Source: Planctomicrobium piriforme
Lineage (GTDB): Bacteria; Planctomycetota; Planctomycetia; Planctomycetales; Planctomycetaceae
Assembly (NCBI GenBank): GCA_945860955.1
Contig: CAMATH010000022.1
Span: 1-64,000, forward strand
Length of the DNA stretch: 64,000 nucleotides
Direction of reading: 5' to 3'
Part shown: positions 37,961 to 47,873 of the stretch, in pieces
Layout: each line of letters starts with the position of its first letter
How positions within the stretch are numbered: position 1 is the stretch's first letter
Program-made: the position numbers and the translations under genes
Notes under the pieces: generated by a model
Database searches by the model: none
What the model saw: only the letters and a program-made list of their open reading frames with translations
Told to the model about the DNA's origin: nothing

Positions 37961-39265
37961 ATGGCTCAGGTGTTTCCGTTCAGTGGTCTGCGATACGACG
38001 TGGCTCAGGTCGGTGATTTGTCCGACGTGACCTGCCCCCCCTACGACGTCATCGACGCGGCATTTCAGACCCAGTTGTACGAACGGCATCCCTGCAATGT
38101 CATTCGCCTGGAGCTGAACCGTGACGAGCCGTCCGACGAAAGCGCCGACAAGAAATACGAGCGGGCCGCCGAGTTTCTGAAGACCTGGCTCCGCCTCGGC
38201 GTGCTGCGCCACGAACCCGAAGACGCACTGTACGTCTACCATCAGATTTTCGACTGGGGGGGGGAATCGTACACCCGCCGGGGTTTTTTGGGGCGGATCC
38301 GCCTTGAACGGTTTGGCGAAGGCAAGGTGTATCCGCACGAGCAGACGATGTCTGGACCGAAAGCCGACCGGCTGAAGCTGTTGCAATACACCAAAACGAA
38401 TCTCTCGCCGATTTTTGGGCTGTTTCCCGATACCAACGGGGCGGTGCAGCTTCCGTTGGAACAGAACATCAGCCGTCGGCCGCCGGCGGAAGCGGTCGAC
38501 CACCTGGGAGTTCGGCATCGACTGTGGGCGGTCACCGATCACAACGCGATCGAACAGGTCCGCAAGCTCATTTGGGAGAAGCCGGTCTTCATCGCCGACG
38601 GTCACCATCGGTACGAAACGGCAATCAACTACCGCGACAGTCTGGACGCCGCCGGCGAGTTGGAAGGCCCCGACGCCTCTCCCAATTTTGTGATGATGCA
38701 CTTCGTTGGCATGAGTGACCCGGGATTGGTGATTCTGCCGACGCACCGCCTGGCGACGGGCCTAACAGGCCTGACCTTCGAGCGGTTGAAGGAACTGCTG
38801 TCGCCCAATTTTGAAGTCGAAATGGTGGGGCACGGCCCGGCCGCCGCTCATGAGACGTGGGATCTCATCGACGCCGAGGGAGGGCAGGGGGTTCTGGGGT
38901 TCGGCACCCAGGGGGACAACGCCTGGTGTCTGGCCCGACTCACCGATGGCAGCCCGATGAAAGAGCTGGCTCCCGATCAAAGTGAAGAATGGCGCGAGTT
39001 GGGCGTGAGCCTGCTGCACAAGCTGGTGTTGGAACACCTGCTGAAGCCCGCGCATGCCGGTTCGCCTCCGAAATGCACCTACGTGCATCTCGTGGGAGAA
39101 GTGACCGAGGCACAGTCGCAAGGCCGATGCGATCTCGCCTGCCTCGTTCCGCCGGCTCAGATCGAGCATGTCGAGCAGATCGCCGAGAAGCTCGAAAAAA
39201 TGCCGCCGAAGAGTACGTACTTCTACCCGAAGCTCCAGACGGGGATGGTGTTCAACCAGTTGTAG
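37961..39265 (+). CDS. DUF1015 family protein
   Basis: The protein begins with the family pattern (FPFSGLRYD, VTCPPYDVID, CNVIRLELNRD) and contains ADGHHRYETAINYRD, a conserved His-rich motif that resembles a ParB/Srx-like nucleotide site or a metal site. The family is widespread in bacteria, usually of ~420 residues, with no settled activity; it is sometimes placed near serine or phosphoserine metabolism. It is soluble and cytoplasmic. It follows trpF and precedes a methyltransferase gene on the same strand, with loose spacing, so a shared function is not implied. Confidence 0.9.
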   Translation: MAQVFPFSGLRYDVAQVGDLSDVTCPPYDVIDAAFQTQLYERHPCNVIRLELNRDEPSDESADKKYERAAEFLKTWLRLGVLRHEPEDALYVYHQIFDWGGESYTRRGFLGRIRLERFGEGKVYPHEQTMSGPKADRLKLLQYTKTNLSPIFGLFPDTNGAVQLPLEQNISRRPPAEAVDHLGVRHRLWAVTDHNAIEQVRKLIWEKPVFIADGHHRYETAINYRDSLDAAGELEGPDASPNFVMMHFVGMSDPGLVILPTHRLATGLTGLTFERLKELLSPNFEVEMVGHGPAAAHETWDLIDAEGGQGVLGFGTQGDNAWCLARLTDGSPMKELAPDQSEEWRELGVSLLHKLVLEHLLKPAHAGSPPKCTYVHLVGEVTEAQSQGRCDLACLVPPAQIEHVEQIAEKLEKMPPKSTYFYPKLQTGMVFNQL

Positions 39266-39445
39266 ATTCCTCTCTGAGGACGGACTCAGCCGGTCGCCCC
39301 CTTTTTGAGGGTGTGGATCGGCTGTTTGAATTCAACGCGAACCTCCCCGGGGCACTGCGCGTCCATTGTGATGTGGGTAACACTCAGGTCCGATACCCGT
39401 GCTACCCGGCGAATATCGAGTTTTTCACCGCGTGAAGAATCATTG

Positions 39446-40282
39446 ATGGCGACCCCAGACTCCCGCTTGATTTCTCCCCGATTTCCCCGCTCGGGAAAGT
39501 ACAATCCCGACTGGGTGATCGCCAACAGTTTTGGCGGCCCGGTGTTGTGGTTGACCGAGTGGCTGACCGACTCACTCGACCTGCGCCCCGGAATGCGGGT
39601 GCTGGATCTGGGTTGTGGTCGCTGCGTCTCTTCGGTCTATCTGGCGCGGGAATTTGGCGTGCAGGTCTGGGGGGCCGACCTGTGGGTCGCGGCGAACGAG
39701 AATCTGCACCGGGTCAAAGAGGCCGGATTGGGGGACCAGATTTTTCCGCTACATTGCGACGCCCGTTCTCTCCCGTTCGGGGGCGGGTTCTTCGACGCGA
39801 TCATTTGCGTCGACGCGTTTTCTTATTTCGGGACCGACAGTCTGTATCTCAACTATCTGGCGCATTTCGTCCGCGAGGGAGGGCAAATCGCGATCGCGGG
39901 AGCAGGCTTGCTGAAGGAATTCGAGCAAAAGGTTCCCGAGCATTTGCGCCAGATCTGGACGCAAGACTTCTGGTGCATCCATTCCGCCGACTGGTGGCGC
40001 CGATTGTGGGAACCGACCGGCATCGTGGCGATTGAGGTGTCAGACGCGATGACGGACGGGGGACAGGTCTGGGTCGATTGGCAGTCGACCGCGTATCCCT
40101 CCAATCGCGAAGAACTCGAGGCGATTCGCGCCGACGCCGGGCGCAACTTGGGGTACGTTCGGCAAATCGGTCGCCGCCAGAAGAACATTGAACTGGCGGC
40201 CTATTGTTTCCCGGACACACTTCGGACGATGCTCCCCGAGCAGTTGATTTCGCATCCAGTGCTGCGAACGGCCGAAAGCTGA
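39446..40282 (+). CDS. SAM-dependent class I methyltransferase
   Basis: Motif I is VLDLGCGRCVSSVYLA, followed by an acidic residue (WGADLW) and the post-motif region DARSLPFGGGFFDAIICVDAF. This is the usual order of a small-molecule methyltransferase of the UbiE/COQ5-like type. Met at the ATG before ATPDSRLISPRF is preferred; the longer frame adds 47 residues unlike the family. The substrate is not evident. It is the last gene of a plus-strand run and faces the convergent Ntn-hydrolase gene 63 bases away. Confidence 0.88.
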   Translation: MATPDSRLISPRFPRSGKYNPDWVIANSFGGPVLWLTEWLTDSLDLRPGMRVLDLGCGRCVSSVYLAREFGVQVWGADLWVAANENLHRVKEAGLGDQIFPLHCDARSLPFGGGFFDAIICVDAFSYFGTDSLYLNYLAHFVREGGQIAIAGAGLLKEFEQKVPEHLRQIWTQDFWCIHSADWWRRLWEPTGIVAIEVSDAMTDGGQVWVDWQSTAYPSNREELEAIRADAGRNLGYVRQIGRRQKNIELAAYCFPDTLRTMLPEQLISHPVLRTAES

Positions 40283-40345
40283 CTGCTGTGACAAGTGGTG
40301 GATTACCGACGGTCATTCGTTGTGATAACCGATCAGATTTCCACG

Positions 40346-41479
40346 CTATTTCTTCGTCGCTTCGTATTTACCGCCGAGCGATGCGAACACAAAGAGCTTG
40401 GCCTCGACGAACTTGTCTGCGGCGTTTCCATTGTATGTCTTGCCGCCAACCAGTTCCAACTTCTTCACCGGTGCGCCGGGCTTCAGATCGAGTTCGTCGA
40501 GCTTGACCCAAAAGCTTGCCGCAGTCGTGGCCGAGTCGAACATCACGATGCGGTTGGTGCTGTCGCTGATGGTTCGCCAGACGGTCGACGAAACCCAGGG
40601 CTGGTCGTCGATGTTGATTCCCAGCGGCGTGCCGACGCTCCGCATGACCGACAGCACTGACATCATTGCCTGAAAGTGAAACTTTTGTTCCGCCACGGCG
40701 CTGATGTACTTCGGGTTAGCTTCGGTCGGGATCGCCTCCAACAGAAAGGTTGCCCGGACGAAGCGGTCCGCGGCACTGGAGGTTCCCGGGAGGGATTTCG
40801 TCAGCCCGCCAGCGTCTCGCCAGTACTGCATGATGGCCAACTGCTTGTCGTAGGTCGGCGAGTTGGTCATCACCTTGTTCTCTTTGCCGTGGTGGATGAC
40901 GAGTTTCCCCTGCACGTACTCAATGATGGCCGAGTCCCCGCTCGGATCGGCGAGACACAAGTGCATGTTCGCGGGCCGACCGGTCGGGAGTACCACGGTT
41001 TGGACCTGGAAATTCTCTTTCTTCAAGTCGGCGACGGCCTCAGCCACGGTGGCGTGGCTGTCCAAAATGTACTGCGCCCAAGTGCTGAGACAGATGACTT
41101 TGGCACTTTCCGGCGGTCTCCCGTAGTCGGACTCGACCAAGGCGAGCATATTGACGACCAGCCCCTTCTCGTTCATCCCTTCCGAGGTCCCGATATCGTA
41201 GCCACTCACGATCAGACTGCCGTACTTCGACTCCCAAGCAATGCTGTTCTTCCCCCCCATGCCGTCCCGCTTCATCCCACGCGGCAGCGCCCACATATTG
41301 GACTTCAAGTCCTCGCCCCAGTCCATCGAACGCCCGGTGATGACCGTGCCATCTGTCGCCACAAACAGCACCCTGGTGCAGGCGGCGACACGGGGCGTGT
41401 TGACGGTCGATAGGACCGCGACGATCCCAAAGATCACGAGTTTGAAGGATGCATGGCCAGCGTACATACTCGACTCCAT
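40346..41479 (-). CDS. Secreted linear amide C-N hydrolase (choloylglycine/penicillin V acylase family)
   Basis: This is a signal-peptide-bearing Ntn hydrolase. Cleavage after VAA exposes Cys34 (CTRVLF) as the N-terminal nucleophile. Family motifs follow: GRSMDWGED with Arg and Asp, NMWALPRG, and VMTNSPTYDKQL with the catalytic Asn. Members deconjugate bile salts, cleave penicillin V or degrade N-acyl homoserine lactones. In an environmental planctomycete an acyl-amide or quorum-signal role is more likely than bile-salt use, but this is inference. It is monocistronic. Confidence 0.9.
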   Translation of the reverse strand: MESSMYAGHASFKLVIFGIVAVLSTVNTPRVAACTRVLFVATDGTVITGRSMDWGEDLKSNMWALPRGMKRDGMGGKNSIAWESKYGSLIVSGYDIGTSEGMNEKGLVVNMLALVESDYGRPPESAKVICLSTWAQYILDSHATVAEAVADLKKENFQVQTVVLPTGRPANMHLCLADPSGDSAIIEYVQGKLVIHHGKENKVMTNSPTYDKQLAIMQYWRDAGGLTKSLPGTSSAADRFVRATFLLEAIPTEANPKYISAVAEQKFHFQAMMSVLSVMRSVGTPLGINIDDQPWVSSTVWRTISDSTNRIVMFDSATTAASFWVKLDELDLKPGAPVKKLELVGGKTYNGNAADKFVEAKLFVFASLGGKYEATKK

Positions 41480-41658
41480 TTTGAAACTGGGCGAATCAAT
41501 TCACCTCGCAGGTGATTCCTGTCACTTCTCGACTGCCGATTCGCGTCATTCTATACTCCACCCGGCCGATAACGCGACTTTGAATCCGAGCGGGATGGCG
41601 TTTGCGGCGGGTGGAAGGGGACTTAAGCAAGCCTGATGGCGGCTGGTGTTGGCGACGG

Positions 41659-41683
41659 CCCCATCCGCCTTGAGCGGATGGGG
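41659..41683 (-). terminator. Perfect hairpin downstream of ribF
   Basis: The arms CCCCATCCGC and GCGGATGGGG pair around a five-base loop, 144 bases past the ribF stop on the minus strand. It lacks a T-run; it could terminate weakly or stabilise the transcript. Confidence 0.5.
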
Positions 41684-41728
41684 AGAAAGATCGATGGCTA
41701 GCCCCAAAACCACCTTGCGCAGTCAAGG

Positions 41729-41753
41729 CCCCATCCACCTTGTGTGGATTGGT
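41729..41753 (-). repeat. Imperfect sister of the upstream hairpin
   Basis: The arms CCCCATCCAC and GTGGATTGGT are a mismatched variant of the hairpin 70 bases away, suggesting a duplicated element between ribF and the hydrolase gene. Confidence 0.45.
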
Positions 41754-41826
41754 GAATCAGATCTTCGCTCTGTCTGCGACGCATGACGTCGGTAACCAAG
41801 TCAACGGTTGCCACCCACTCCCCAGT

Positions 41827-42744
41827 TCACACCCGCACCAGCTCCCGCGTTCGCGCCACATCGTGTCGCAACTGTCCGACGAGTTCTTCAATTCCCGAAA
41901 ACGGCCTCGTCCCGCGCAGCCTCTCGATCCATTCGACCCGCACGGTCTGCCCGTAGAGATCACCGGCGAAATCCAGCAGATGCGCTTCGAATTTTCTGAT
42001 CATCCCCCCAAACGTGGGATTGGTTCCCAGGTTGATCGCCGCCGCGAACGTCCCGGCGGCACAGTGACAACGGCCGGCATAGACGCCATCGGCGGGGAGC
42101 AGAGTCTCAACGTGTTCGATATTCGCCGTCGGGAAGCCAATTTTCGCTCCCCGGGCGTCTCCATGAGCGACAATTCCGCTGACGAGATAGGGTGTCGCCA
42201 GAAATTCGGCGGCCTGAGCGACATCCCCACGGTTGATCTGTTCGCGAATCGACGATGACGACACTACTGCCCCACCATGCGTCAAGGGCGGAATGATCTC
42301 GCAGGCTAATCCCGCGTCATCGCACCAGCGGGTGAGAAGCTCCACCGTTCCCCCGCGGTTTTTTCCGAAGCAGAAATTCGTCCCCTCGACCAGGCCGCGA
42401 ACCTCCAACTGGTTGCGAATCACCCGGTCGAAAAATTCGCGGGCCGACAATTGCAACAGTTGCCGATCGGTCGGATAGACAATCACACAATCGACGTCGC
42501 ACGCCCCGATCAGTTCCAGGCGTCGGTCAAGTGTTGTGAGCGGGGCGGGAACTTGGCCCGGCCGCAGCACCGCGATCGGATGCGGGTCAAACGTGACGAC
42601 GATCGCCGGGACGCGGGCCTCGGTCGCCCGGGCGCGCAGCCGCCCCAGCATGGCACGATGGCCCAGATGCACGCCGTCAAAATTGCCAATCGCCACGAAT
42701 CCCCCGTGGCACGCCGGGTCGTTGAACCCGTTCAGAACCTTCAT
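41827..42744 (-). CDS. ribF: Bifunctional riboflavin kinase / FMN adenylyltransferase
   Basis: The N-terminal adenylyltransferase domain has GNFDGVHLGHRAML and SSSSIREQI. The C-terminal riboflavin kinase domain has GDARGAKIGFPTANI and NLGTNPTFGG. The protein makes FMN and FAD from riboflavin, and its 305-residue length is normal. Its ATG overlaps the TGA of the upstream enolase-superfamily gene (ATGA), implying coupled translation. Its riboflavin-pathway partner ribE lies 20 kb away in this window. Confidence 0.96.
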   Translation of the reverse strand: MKVLNGFNDPACHGGFVAIGNFDGVHLGHRAMLGRLRARATEARVPAIVVTFDPHPIAVLRPGQVPAPLTTLDRRLELIGACDVDCVIVYPTDRQLLQLSAREFFDRVIRNQLEVRGLVEGTNFCFGKNRGGTVELLTRWCDDAGLACEIIPPLTHGGAVVSSSSIREQINRGDVAQAAEFLATPYLVSGIVAHGDARGAKIGFPTANIEHVETLLPADGVYAGRCHCAAGTFAAAINLGTNPTFGGMIRKFEAHLLDFAGDLYGQTVRVEWIERLRGTRPFSGIEELVGQLRHDVARTRELVRV

Positions 42745-43859
42745 GTCACGCGGTATCTCTTCAACTTGTCGTGATCGAGTTCCACCCCCAACCCTGGCTT
42801 CTGTGGAATCTTCAGGAACCCCTCGGCGTCAATTTCGAACGGCTCGGTCGTCAGATTTTCGATGTAATCGCACGGAGTGAGGTATTCCACGTACCGCGCG
42901 ACCGGCTGGGCGGCCGCCAACTGCAGGTCGGCCGCCACACCGATGGCGGTGTTCCAGCCATGCGGCACCATCAACACGTTGTGGTCAAACGCACACCACG
43001 CGATCTTCCGGGATTCCGAAAGACCGCCATTCTTCGTGCAGTCGGGTTGAATGATGTCCACCGCCCGACGTTCGATCCAGGGCAGAAACGACTGGCGTCG
43101 CGTCAGCACCTCACCCGTAGCGATCGGCACGGGGGACTGCTTCGTCAATTCGATGAACCCCTCAATGTCATCGGGCGGCAGCGCCTCTTCAAACCAGGTG
43201 ATGTCATAATTCGCGAGCATCTTCGCGGTTTCCCGCGCCCAGTTCAGTCCATGGGGCCAGAACTGCTCACTCCCTCCCGCGTCGACCATCAGTTCGATGT
43301 TCGGCCCCACGGTCTCGCGCGCGGTCTTCACCAGCAGTTCATCGTACTTGCGATCCTGGCGTCCAAACGGCCGCCAACCCATCTTGATCGCCTTGAAGCC
43401 GGTCGAAACCACCTGCTCCAGCTTCCACCGCAGCGCGTCGGGTTCATCGAACAGAATCGACCCGTACGGCTTGATACGATCGCGATAGTTGCCCCCCAGC
43501 AGTCGCGAGACCGGCTGTCCACACGCCTTGCCGAAAATGTCCCACAGGGCGATATCCAAACCGCTGATCGTATGCTCGACCGACCCGCCTCTGCCCTGCC
43601 AGAAAGAAGACTGGCGTAGTTTTTCGGTGACCCGCTCGGGTTCCAATGCGGACTCGTTCCGCAGGATCGGCCACAACAGCCCGATCGAACCCTCGACCAG
43701 TGCCCCCGATGTAAAAACACTGCCAACCCCGGTGATTCCCTCGTCGGTGTGAACCTCCAGCAACGTATGGAGGTTTTCCTTCTTCTCATGTCCCTGGGGC
43801 CAGCCGCCATCGACGGTTCCGCCGACCAGCGGAATGATCTCAACGTGCTTGATTTTCAT
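42741..43859 (-). CDS. Enolase-superfamily dehydratase (mandelate racemase/galactonate dehydratase type)
   Basis: The barrel carries the metal ligands in LMVDAGGSEQFW (Asp), WFEEALPPDD (Glu) and IATGEVLTRR (Glu), a general-base region in KAIKMGWRPFG, and a catalytic His in VPHGWNTA. This arrangement fits the mandelate racemase subgroup, whose members dehydrate acid sugars. The exact sugar acid is unknown. The start at the Met of MKIKHVEIIPLV excludes 30 non-conserved residues. Its stop overlaps the ribF start. Confidence 0.92.
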   Translation of the reverse strand: MKIKHVEIIPLVGGTVDGGWPQGHEKKENLHTLLEVHTDEGITGVGSVFTSGALVEGSIGLLWPILRNESALEPERVTEKLRQSSFWQGRGGSVEHTISGLDIALWDIFGKACGQPVSRLLGGNYRDRIKPYGSILFDEPDALRWKLEQVVSTGFKAIKMGWRPFGRQDRKYDELLVKTARETVGPNIELMVDAGGSEQFWPHGLNWARETAKMLANYDITWFEEALPPDDIEGFIELTKQSPVPIATGEVLTRRQSFLPWIERRAVDIIQPDCTKNGGLSESRKIAWCAFDHNVLMVPHGWNTAIGVAADLQLAAAQPVARYVEYLTPCDYIENLTTEPFEIDAEGFLKIPQKPGLGVELDHDKLKRYRVT

Positions 43860-44176
43860 GCGAATCGCGGCGGACGGTTGTCTGCGAGGGTCAAGGGAGG
43901 GAGGGGGATCGGCGAGCAGTGACGCATCGCGCCGCTGTCGATTCGACACGGCGGAACGAGCGACACGATGTCAGAGCCGCGCCCGTAAGGAAGCGGGAAA
44001 CGGCTTCCGTTTTCTGACGGGCGCGGCTCGGCGTAGACATCCCGGTTTGTGGCGCACGACGTATAGTCTACCGACGCGTCCAGCGGTCGGAAAGCGGGCT
44101 GGTTTGAAACTTGCCCACATCACTGCGACTGTCGCTATGCGTCCGACAACCGTCTCAATCGGCCCGGTTACTGGAG
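43860..44176. other. Intergenic region carrying palindromic element copy 2
   Basis: The 317 bases between the aldo/keto reductase gene start side and the dehydratase start hold one copy of the dispersed palindrome. No gene is evident. Confidence 0.6.
43974..44029. repeat. Dispersed palindromic element, copy 2
   Basis: The 13-base perfect outer arms GAGCCGCGCCCGT and ACGGGCGCGGCTC enclose an imperfect inner stem. The element is the same length (56 bases) as copy 1 and is close to it in sequence. It lies 115 bases upstream of the dehydratase gene. Confidence 0.8.
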
Positions 44177-45166
44177 TCAGCCACGCAGCGGGTCGTTCTG
44201 ACGCCACGGCGGCGGACAGACGGCGTTGATTCGCGCGACATGCTCCGGTGGAATCGCCACCTGCACCGCCGCCAGGGCGTCATCAATCTGGGCCACTGAT
44301 TTCACACCGACAATCAACGAAGACATTGCCGGCTGTGTCAATGTCCACGCCAGAGCGTAACGGGCCGGGGTTGTCTCCGCTTCGGCCGCCAGCTTCTCCA
44401 CCGCCTCCAGTTTGTCAAACAGCCCCTCGTTCACCGGCCACATCCATTCGGGCTTCTCGGCCAGACGCGAATCGGTCGGGGCCGCGGTTCCGCGACGGTA
44501 CTTTCCGGTCAGCAAGCCCCCTTGCAGCGACTGATACGGAGTGACGCCTACATGGCGTTTCTGGCAGTATTCGAGATCGTGCTGGAATTCCCGACGTAGG
44601 AGGCTGAACGGTATCTGCGATGAGACCGGACTGGGCCAACCATGTCGCTCGGCCAGAGCCCGCAGCTCGGCGATCTGCCACGCCGCATGGTTGGAAACAC
44701 CAAACGACCGGATCTTCCCCTGTTTCAGCGCGACCTCGATCGCCGACAGGGTCGTCTCCAACGGGACTTCGCGATCGGGCCAGTGGATGATGTAGAGGTC
44801 AATGGTGTCGGTCTGTAACCGCTTCAGACTGCGATCGACTTCGCGGAGAATATGAACGGGAGACAACCCGCGATCTTGCGGACCCGGCCCGACCGGCGCA
44901 CCGACCTTCGTCGCCAGAATCGCCTTATCGCGCCGGTCGCGCAGCGCTTTCCCGACAATCTCCTCCGCGACCCCTCCCGGACTCCCGAGAAATCGCTTGT
45001 ATCCCTCATACACGTTGGCGGTATCGACGAAGTTGATTCCCTTGTCGAGGGCCGCGTGGATCAGACCGATCGCCTCGCGTTCGGGAACCGGACTGCCGAA
45101 CGTCATCGTTCCGAGGCAGATGGGAGAAACCAATAGGCCGCTGGAGCCAAGTGGGCGAAGTTTCAT
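44177..45166 (-). CDS. Aldo/keto reductase
   Basis: The catalytic tetrad is visible in order: Asp and Tyr in DTANVYEGYK, Lys in ILATKVGAP and His in IIHWPD. The start MKLRPLGSSGLLVSPICLGT is standard for the family, and C-terminal NADPH-binding residues follow. These soluble enzymes reduce aldehydes or ketones using NADPH. The close resemblance in layout to the Tas/YajO group is noted, but the substrate is unknown. It lies 88 bases downstream of the U32 gene on the same strand. Confidence 0.94.
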   Translation of the reverse strand: MKLRPLGSSGLLVSPICLGTMTFGSPVPEREAIGLIHAALDKGINFVDTANVYEGYKRFLGSPGGVAEEIVGKALRDRRDKAILATKVGAPVGPGPQDRGLSPVHILREVDRSLKRLQTDTIDLYIIHWPDREVPLETTLSAIEVALKQGKIRSFGVSNHAAWQIAELRALAERHGWPSPVSSQIPFSLLRREFQHDLEYCQKRHVGVTPYQSLQGGLLTGKYRRGTAAPTDSRLAEKPEWMWPVNEGLFDKLEAVEKLAAEAETTPARYALAWTLTQPAMSSLIVGVKSVAQIDDALAAVQVAIPPEHVARINAVCPPPWRQNDPLRG

Positions 45167-45254
45167 GACGAGTCTCTGAAGCAGTGGTGGGGAAATTCCC
45201 CGCAGGATACTTCAGCGAGAGCCGGGATGCACCGGAGTCACGCGGAACGGCACG

Positions 45255-47873
45255 CTACGCGAATTCCAACGTCCCGCGGGTGATTCCCACCTGGTTCAGA
45301 ACCTTCAATTCCTGCCAGACGCTGGGACCGGTCGAGCGCCCCGCCAGGACCAGTGCGTACTGCGTGAGGAGTCCCAGGGTGTCCGTTCGATCTTCGCGCA
45401 TCAGTTCCACACGGAAGTGGGCGACCCCACGTTCTTTCAGCCGGGGAACATACGGAGCGGCTGACTGTGCCCGGGCGTTGAACACGGTATTTCGGCAGCC
45501 CACGTCAGCGACCAGCGGATGCGCCTCACCAACATGATCCCGCAATTCCACGCGATGCCGGTCACACGGCCGACCACAATCGTGAAAGTCCTTGCCATTC
45601 GACAGCACGTGCGAAAAGACGCAATGCTCCATATGAAACATGGGGACGTGCTGATGGAGGACCACTTCGAACCGCGTGGGATCAAAGTTGTTCAGCAGGT
45701 CGAGCAACTGTTCCAGATTGAGGTCGTAGCTGGGGACCAGTCGTTCCAGACCGCTTTCAATCAACAGGTCGGCTGTCAGTTCGTTGGCGACGTTGAGAGA
45801 GTAATCTCCTATCAAGCCCAGCTTCGGCCACTTCTCACGGAAGTAACTGAGTGCCGCCAGATTCCGGACAAGAACTGCGTCTGGTTCACTCTTGGCGACT
45901 TGCAGCAGCAACGCTTCTTCCGTCGGCTTGATCACACGGGGAGTGGCGACTGCCACCGGCATTCCCGCCGTCCGACACTGCTCGACCGCTCCCGCCGTCC
46001 GACGCACCTCTTCGAAATCACAGTAGATCCGCTCGATGCCTGGCAATCCTTCCGGAGCCTGCCAATCGAGAACCGCAGACACCTGGTCGCGTGTGCGACA
46101 AAGCACCGACATGGTCGCCGACCGTTCGGGATCGGCGGCTTCGACGCGAGTCGCGGGGGAATGTCGGGTGGAGATTTCGACCCGCAGTCGCTCGAGTGCC
46201 GCTTCGTCGATTGATTGCGGTTGTGCCCGCCGGGCCCGTTCCACTTCCAGCCGCGCGACCGCCTGCCGCCGCAGGTCGTTGAGCACACTCTTGGGTACCA
46301 TCACGGGGAGTGAGTCGACATTCTGCTCGGTGGGCGATTCACCGTTCTCGTCGGAGGGAGACGTCTCTCCCGCGAAGCGAAACGCGACCTTGGCGAGAAA
46401 GTACGGCGTTCCCCCAAGCCGGCCAAACTGCTCCTGAATCAGATTCGCTGTGATCGGATGTTTGCGAGCCTGTTCCAGTGGAGCGGGGGTCGTCACTCGA
46501 ACGTGGCTGCCGCGGTTGTCGGAGACATCAATGGAAAGGGGCTGCCCCGGGGCACCGGTGACGATCGCGGTGAGGGGAATGTGCTGTGTGACGACATCGC
46601 GGTTGAACGACTGTTCCAACCGGCGGCGCAGCGCCGGATCGTCGGTTCGCCAAACTGTCGCCCCGACGACGATCGCCTTGACATTCAGATCCCCCCGGCC
46701 AAACGTCAGCGCGACGCCCCGCACACCCGACGCGGTCTTGGTTTCACACACCTCGTACAGCCGTCCCCCCTGTTCGTCCTGTTCCGGACGTCCCTCGTCG
46801 AAGACCACCCCGTCACCGGGCTTCAAAGGCAACACCGCGACCGACTGGTGATCGGTCGCCAGTTCGACCAGCACTTCGGTCGAAGTCACCGCCTCGACCG
46901 TTCCCACCTTCACACCGCGGTGTTTTGGAAACCGCCCTTGAACCAGTTCCTGATGATTGACACCGTCCAGAAATCCATGGGTGAAACCCCGCGAAAAACT
47001 CTGCGCGAGGTCGAGCTGCTGTTGATGATCGAGCGTGAATGGCTTCCCTTCCGCAGCGGCGTCGAGCGCGGCGCGGTAGGTCTGGGTGGTCGCCGCCACG
47101 TAATGCGCGCTTTTTAGCCTCCCTTCAATTTTCAGGCTGCACACTCCGGAACGGGCCAATTCGGGAACCAGATCCCATGACGAGAGATCTTGCGGACTGA
47201 GCAGATAATTCTTGCCGTTCAGCTCGCGTTGTTCTCCATCCACAATCAGATCGTACGGCTGTCGGCACGCCTGCGCGCACTGTCCCCGATTCGCGCTTCT
47301 CCCCCCCAGCGATTCGCTGGTCAGGCATTGTCCACTGTACGCGACGCACAGGGCACCGTGTACAAACACTTCCAGAGGCACGGTGGTCTCCCGCCCGATC
47401 CGCTCGATCTCGGCGATCGACAACTCGCGGGCGACGATCACACGTTCGACCCCCAGGCTCCGGACGAACTCCATGCCGCGAGGTTCCGTCAGAGTCATCT
47501 GGGTCGAACCATGCACGGCGAATCGCGGGGCCATCGCCTGAATCAGACGGGCGATCCCCAGATCCTGCACAATGACCGCATCCGCGCCAGCGCGAATGAT
47601 CGCCGCGAGATACGCCACCGCCCGTTCGAGTTCCCCGGAAAAGACCAGCGTGTTGAATGTGACATATCCGCGCACTCCGTGCGTTCGCAGATAGGCCATC
47701 GTCTCGGGGAGGGAGGCGAGGGTGAAATTCTCGGCACGATGACGGGCATTGAAGTCGTCAAGGCCGAAGTAGACGGCGTTCGCGCCATTGGCAACAGCCG
47801 CGCGGAGCGCTTCCGGATCACCGGCAGGAGACAGAAGTTCAGGAATCGAGACGGACCGGGAGCCAGACGCCAT
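45255..47873 (-). CDS. U32-family protein with C-terminal DUF3656 (RlhA-like tRNA/rRNA hydroxylation family)
   Basis: The long form (872 residues) has the U32 signature EVFVHGALCVAYSGQC with the Cys residues of LTSESLGGRSANRGQC, which bind an Fe-S cluster in characterised relatives. The start reads PELLSPAGDPEALRAAV, typical of the family, and the DUF3656 domain follows. E. coli RlhA, of similar build, is needed for 5-hydroxycytidine at 23S rRNA position 2501, and TrhP acts on tRNA. Originally called peptidases, many members are RNA-modification enzymes using prephenate. An RNA role is favoured here. Confidence 0.9.
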   Translation of the reverse strand: MASGSRSVSIPELLSPAGDPEALRAAVANGANAVYFGLDDFNARHRAENFTLASLPETMAYLRTHGVRGYVTFNTLVFSGELERAVAYLAAIIRAGADAVIVQDLGIARLIQAMAPRFAVHGSTQMTLTEPRGMEFVRSLGVERVIVARELSIAEIERIGRETTVPLEVFVHGALCVAYSGQCLTSESLGGRSANRGQCAQACRQPYDLIVDGEQRELNGKNYLLSPQDLSSWDLVPELARSGVCSLKIEGRLKSAHYVAATTQTYRAALDAAAEGKPFTLDHQQQLDLAQSFSRGFTHGFLDGVNHQELVQGRFPKHRGVKVGTVEAVTSTEVLVELATDHQSVAVLPLKPGDGVVFDEGRPEQDEQGGRLYEVCETKTASGVRGVALTFGRGDLNVKAIVVGATVWRTDDPALRRRLEQSFNRDVVTQHIPLTAIVTGAPGQPLSIDVSDNRGSHVRVTTPAPLEQARKHPITANLIQEQFGRLGGTPYFLAKVAFRFAGETSPSDENGESPTEQNVDSLPVMVPKSVLNDLRRQAVARLEVERARRAQPQSIDEAALERLRVEISTRHSPATRVEAADPERSATMSVLCRTRDQVSAVLDWQAPEGLPGIERIYCDFEEVRRTAGAVEQCRTAGMPVAVATPRVIKPTEEALLLQVAKSEPDAVLVRNLAALSYFREKWPKLGLIGDYSLNVANELTADLLIESGLERLVPSYDLNLEQLLDLLNNFDPTRFEVVLHQHVPMFHMEHCVFSHVLSNGKDFHDCGRPCDRHRVELRDHVGEAHPLVADVGCRNTVFNARAQSAAPYVPRLKERGVAHFRVELMREDRTDTLGLLTQYALVLAGRSTGPSVWQELKVLNQVGITRGTLEFA

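Larger units (their letters stand above)
41480..41826. other. Intergenic region with two G/C-rich hairpins
   Basis: This region lies between the ribF stop and the Ntn-hydrolase start (both minus strand). It contains the two related hairpins listed separately and should also hold the hydrolase promoter. No credible gene is visible. Confidence 0.6.
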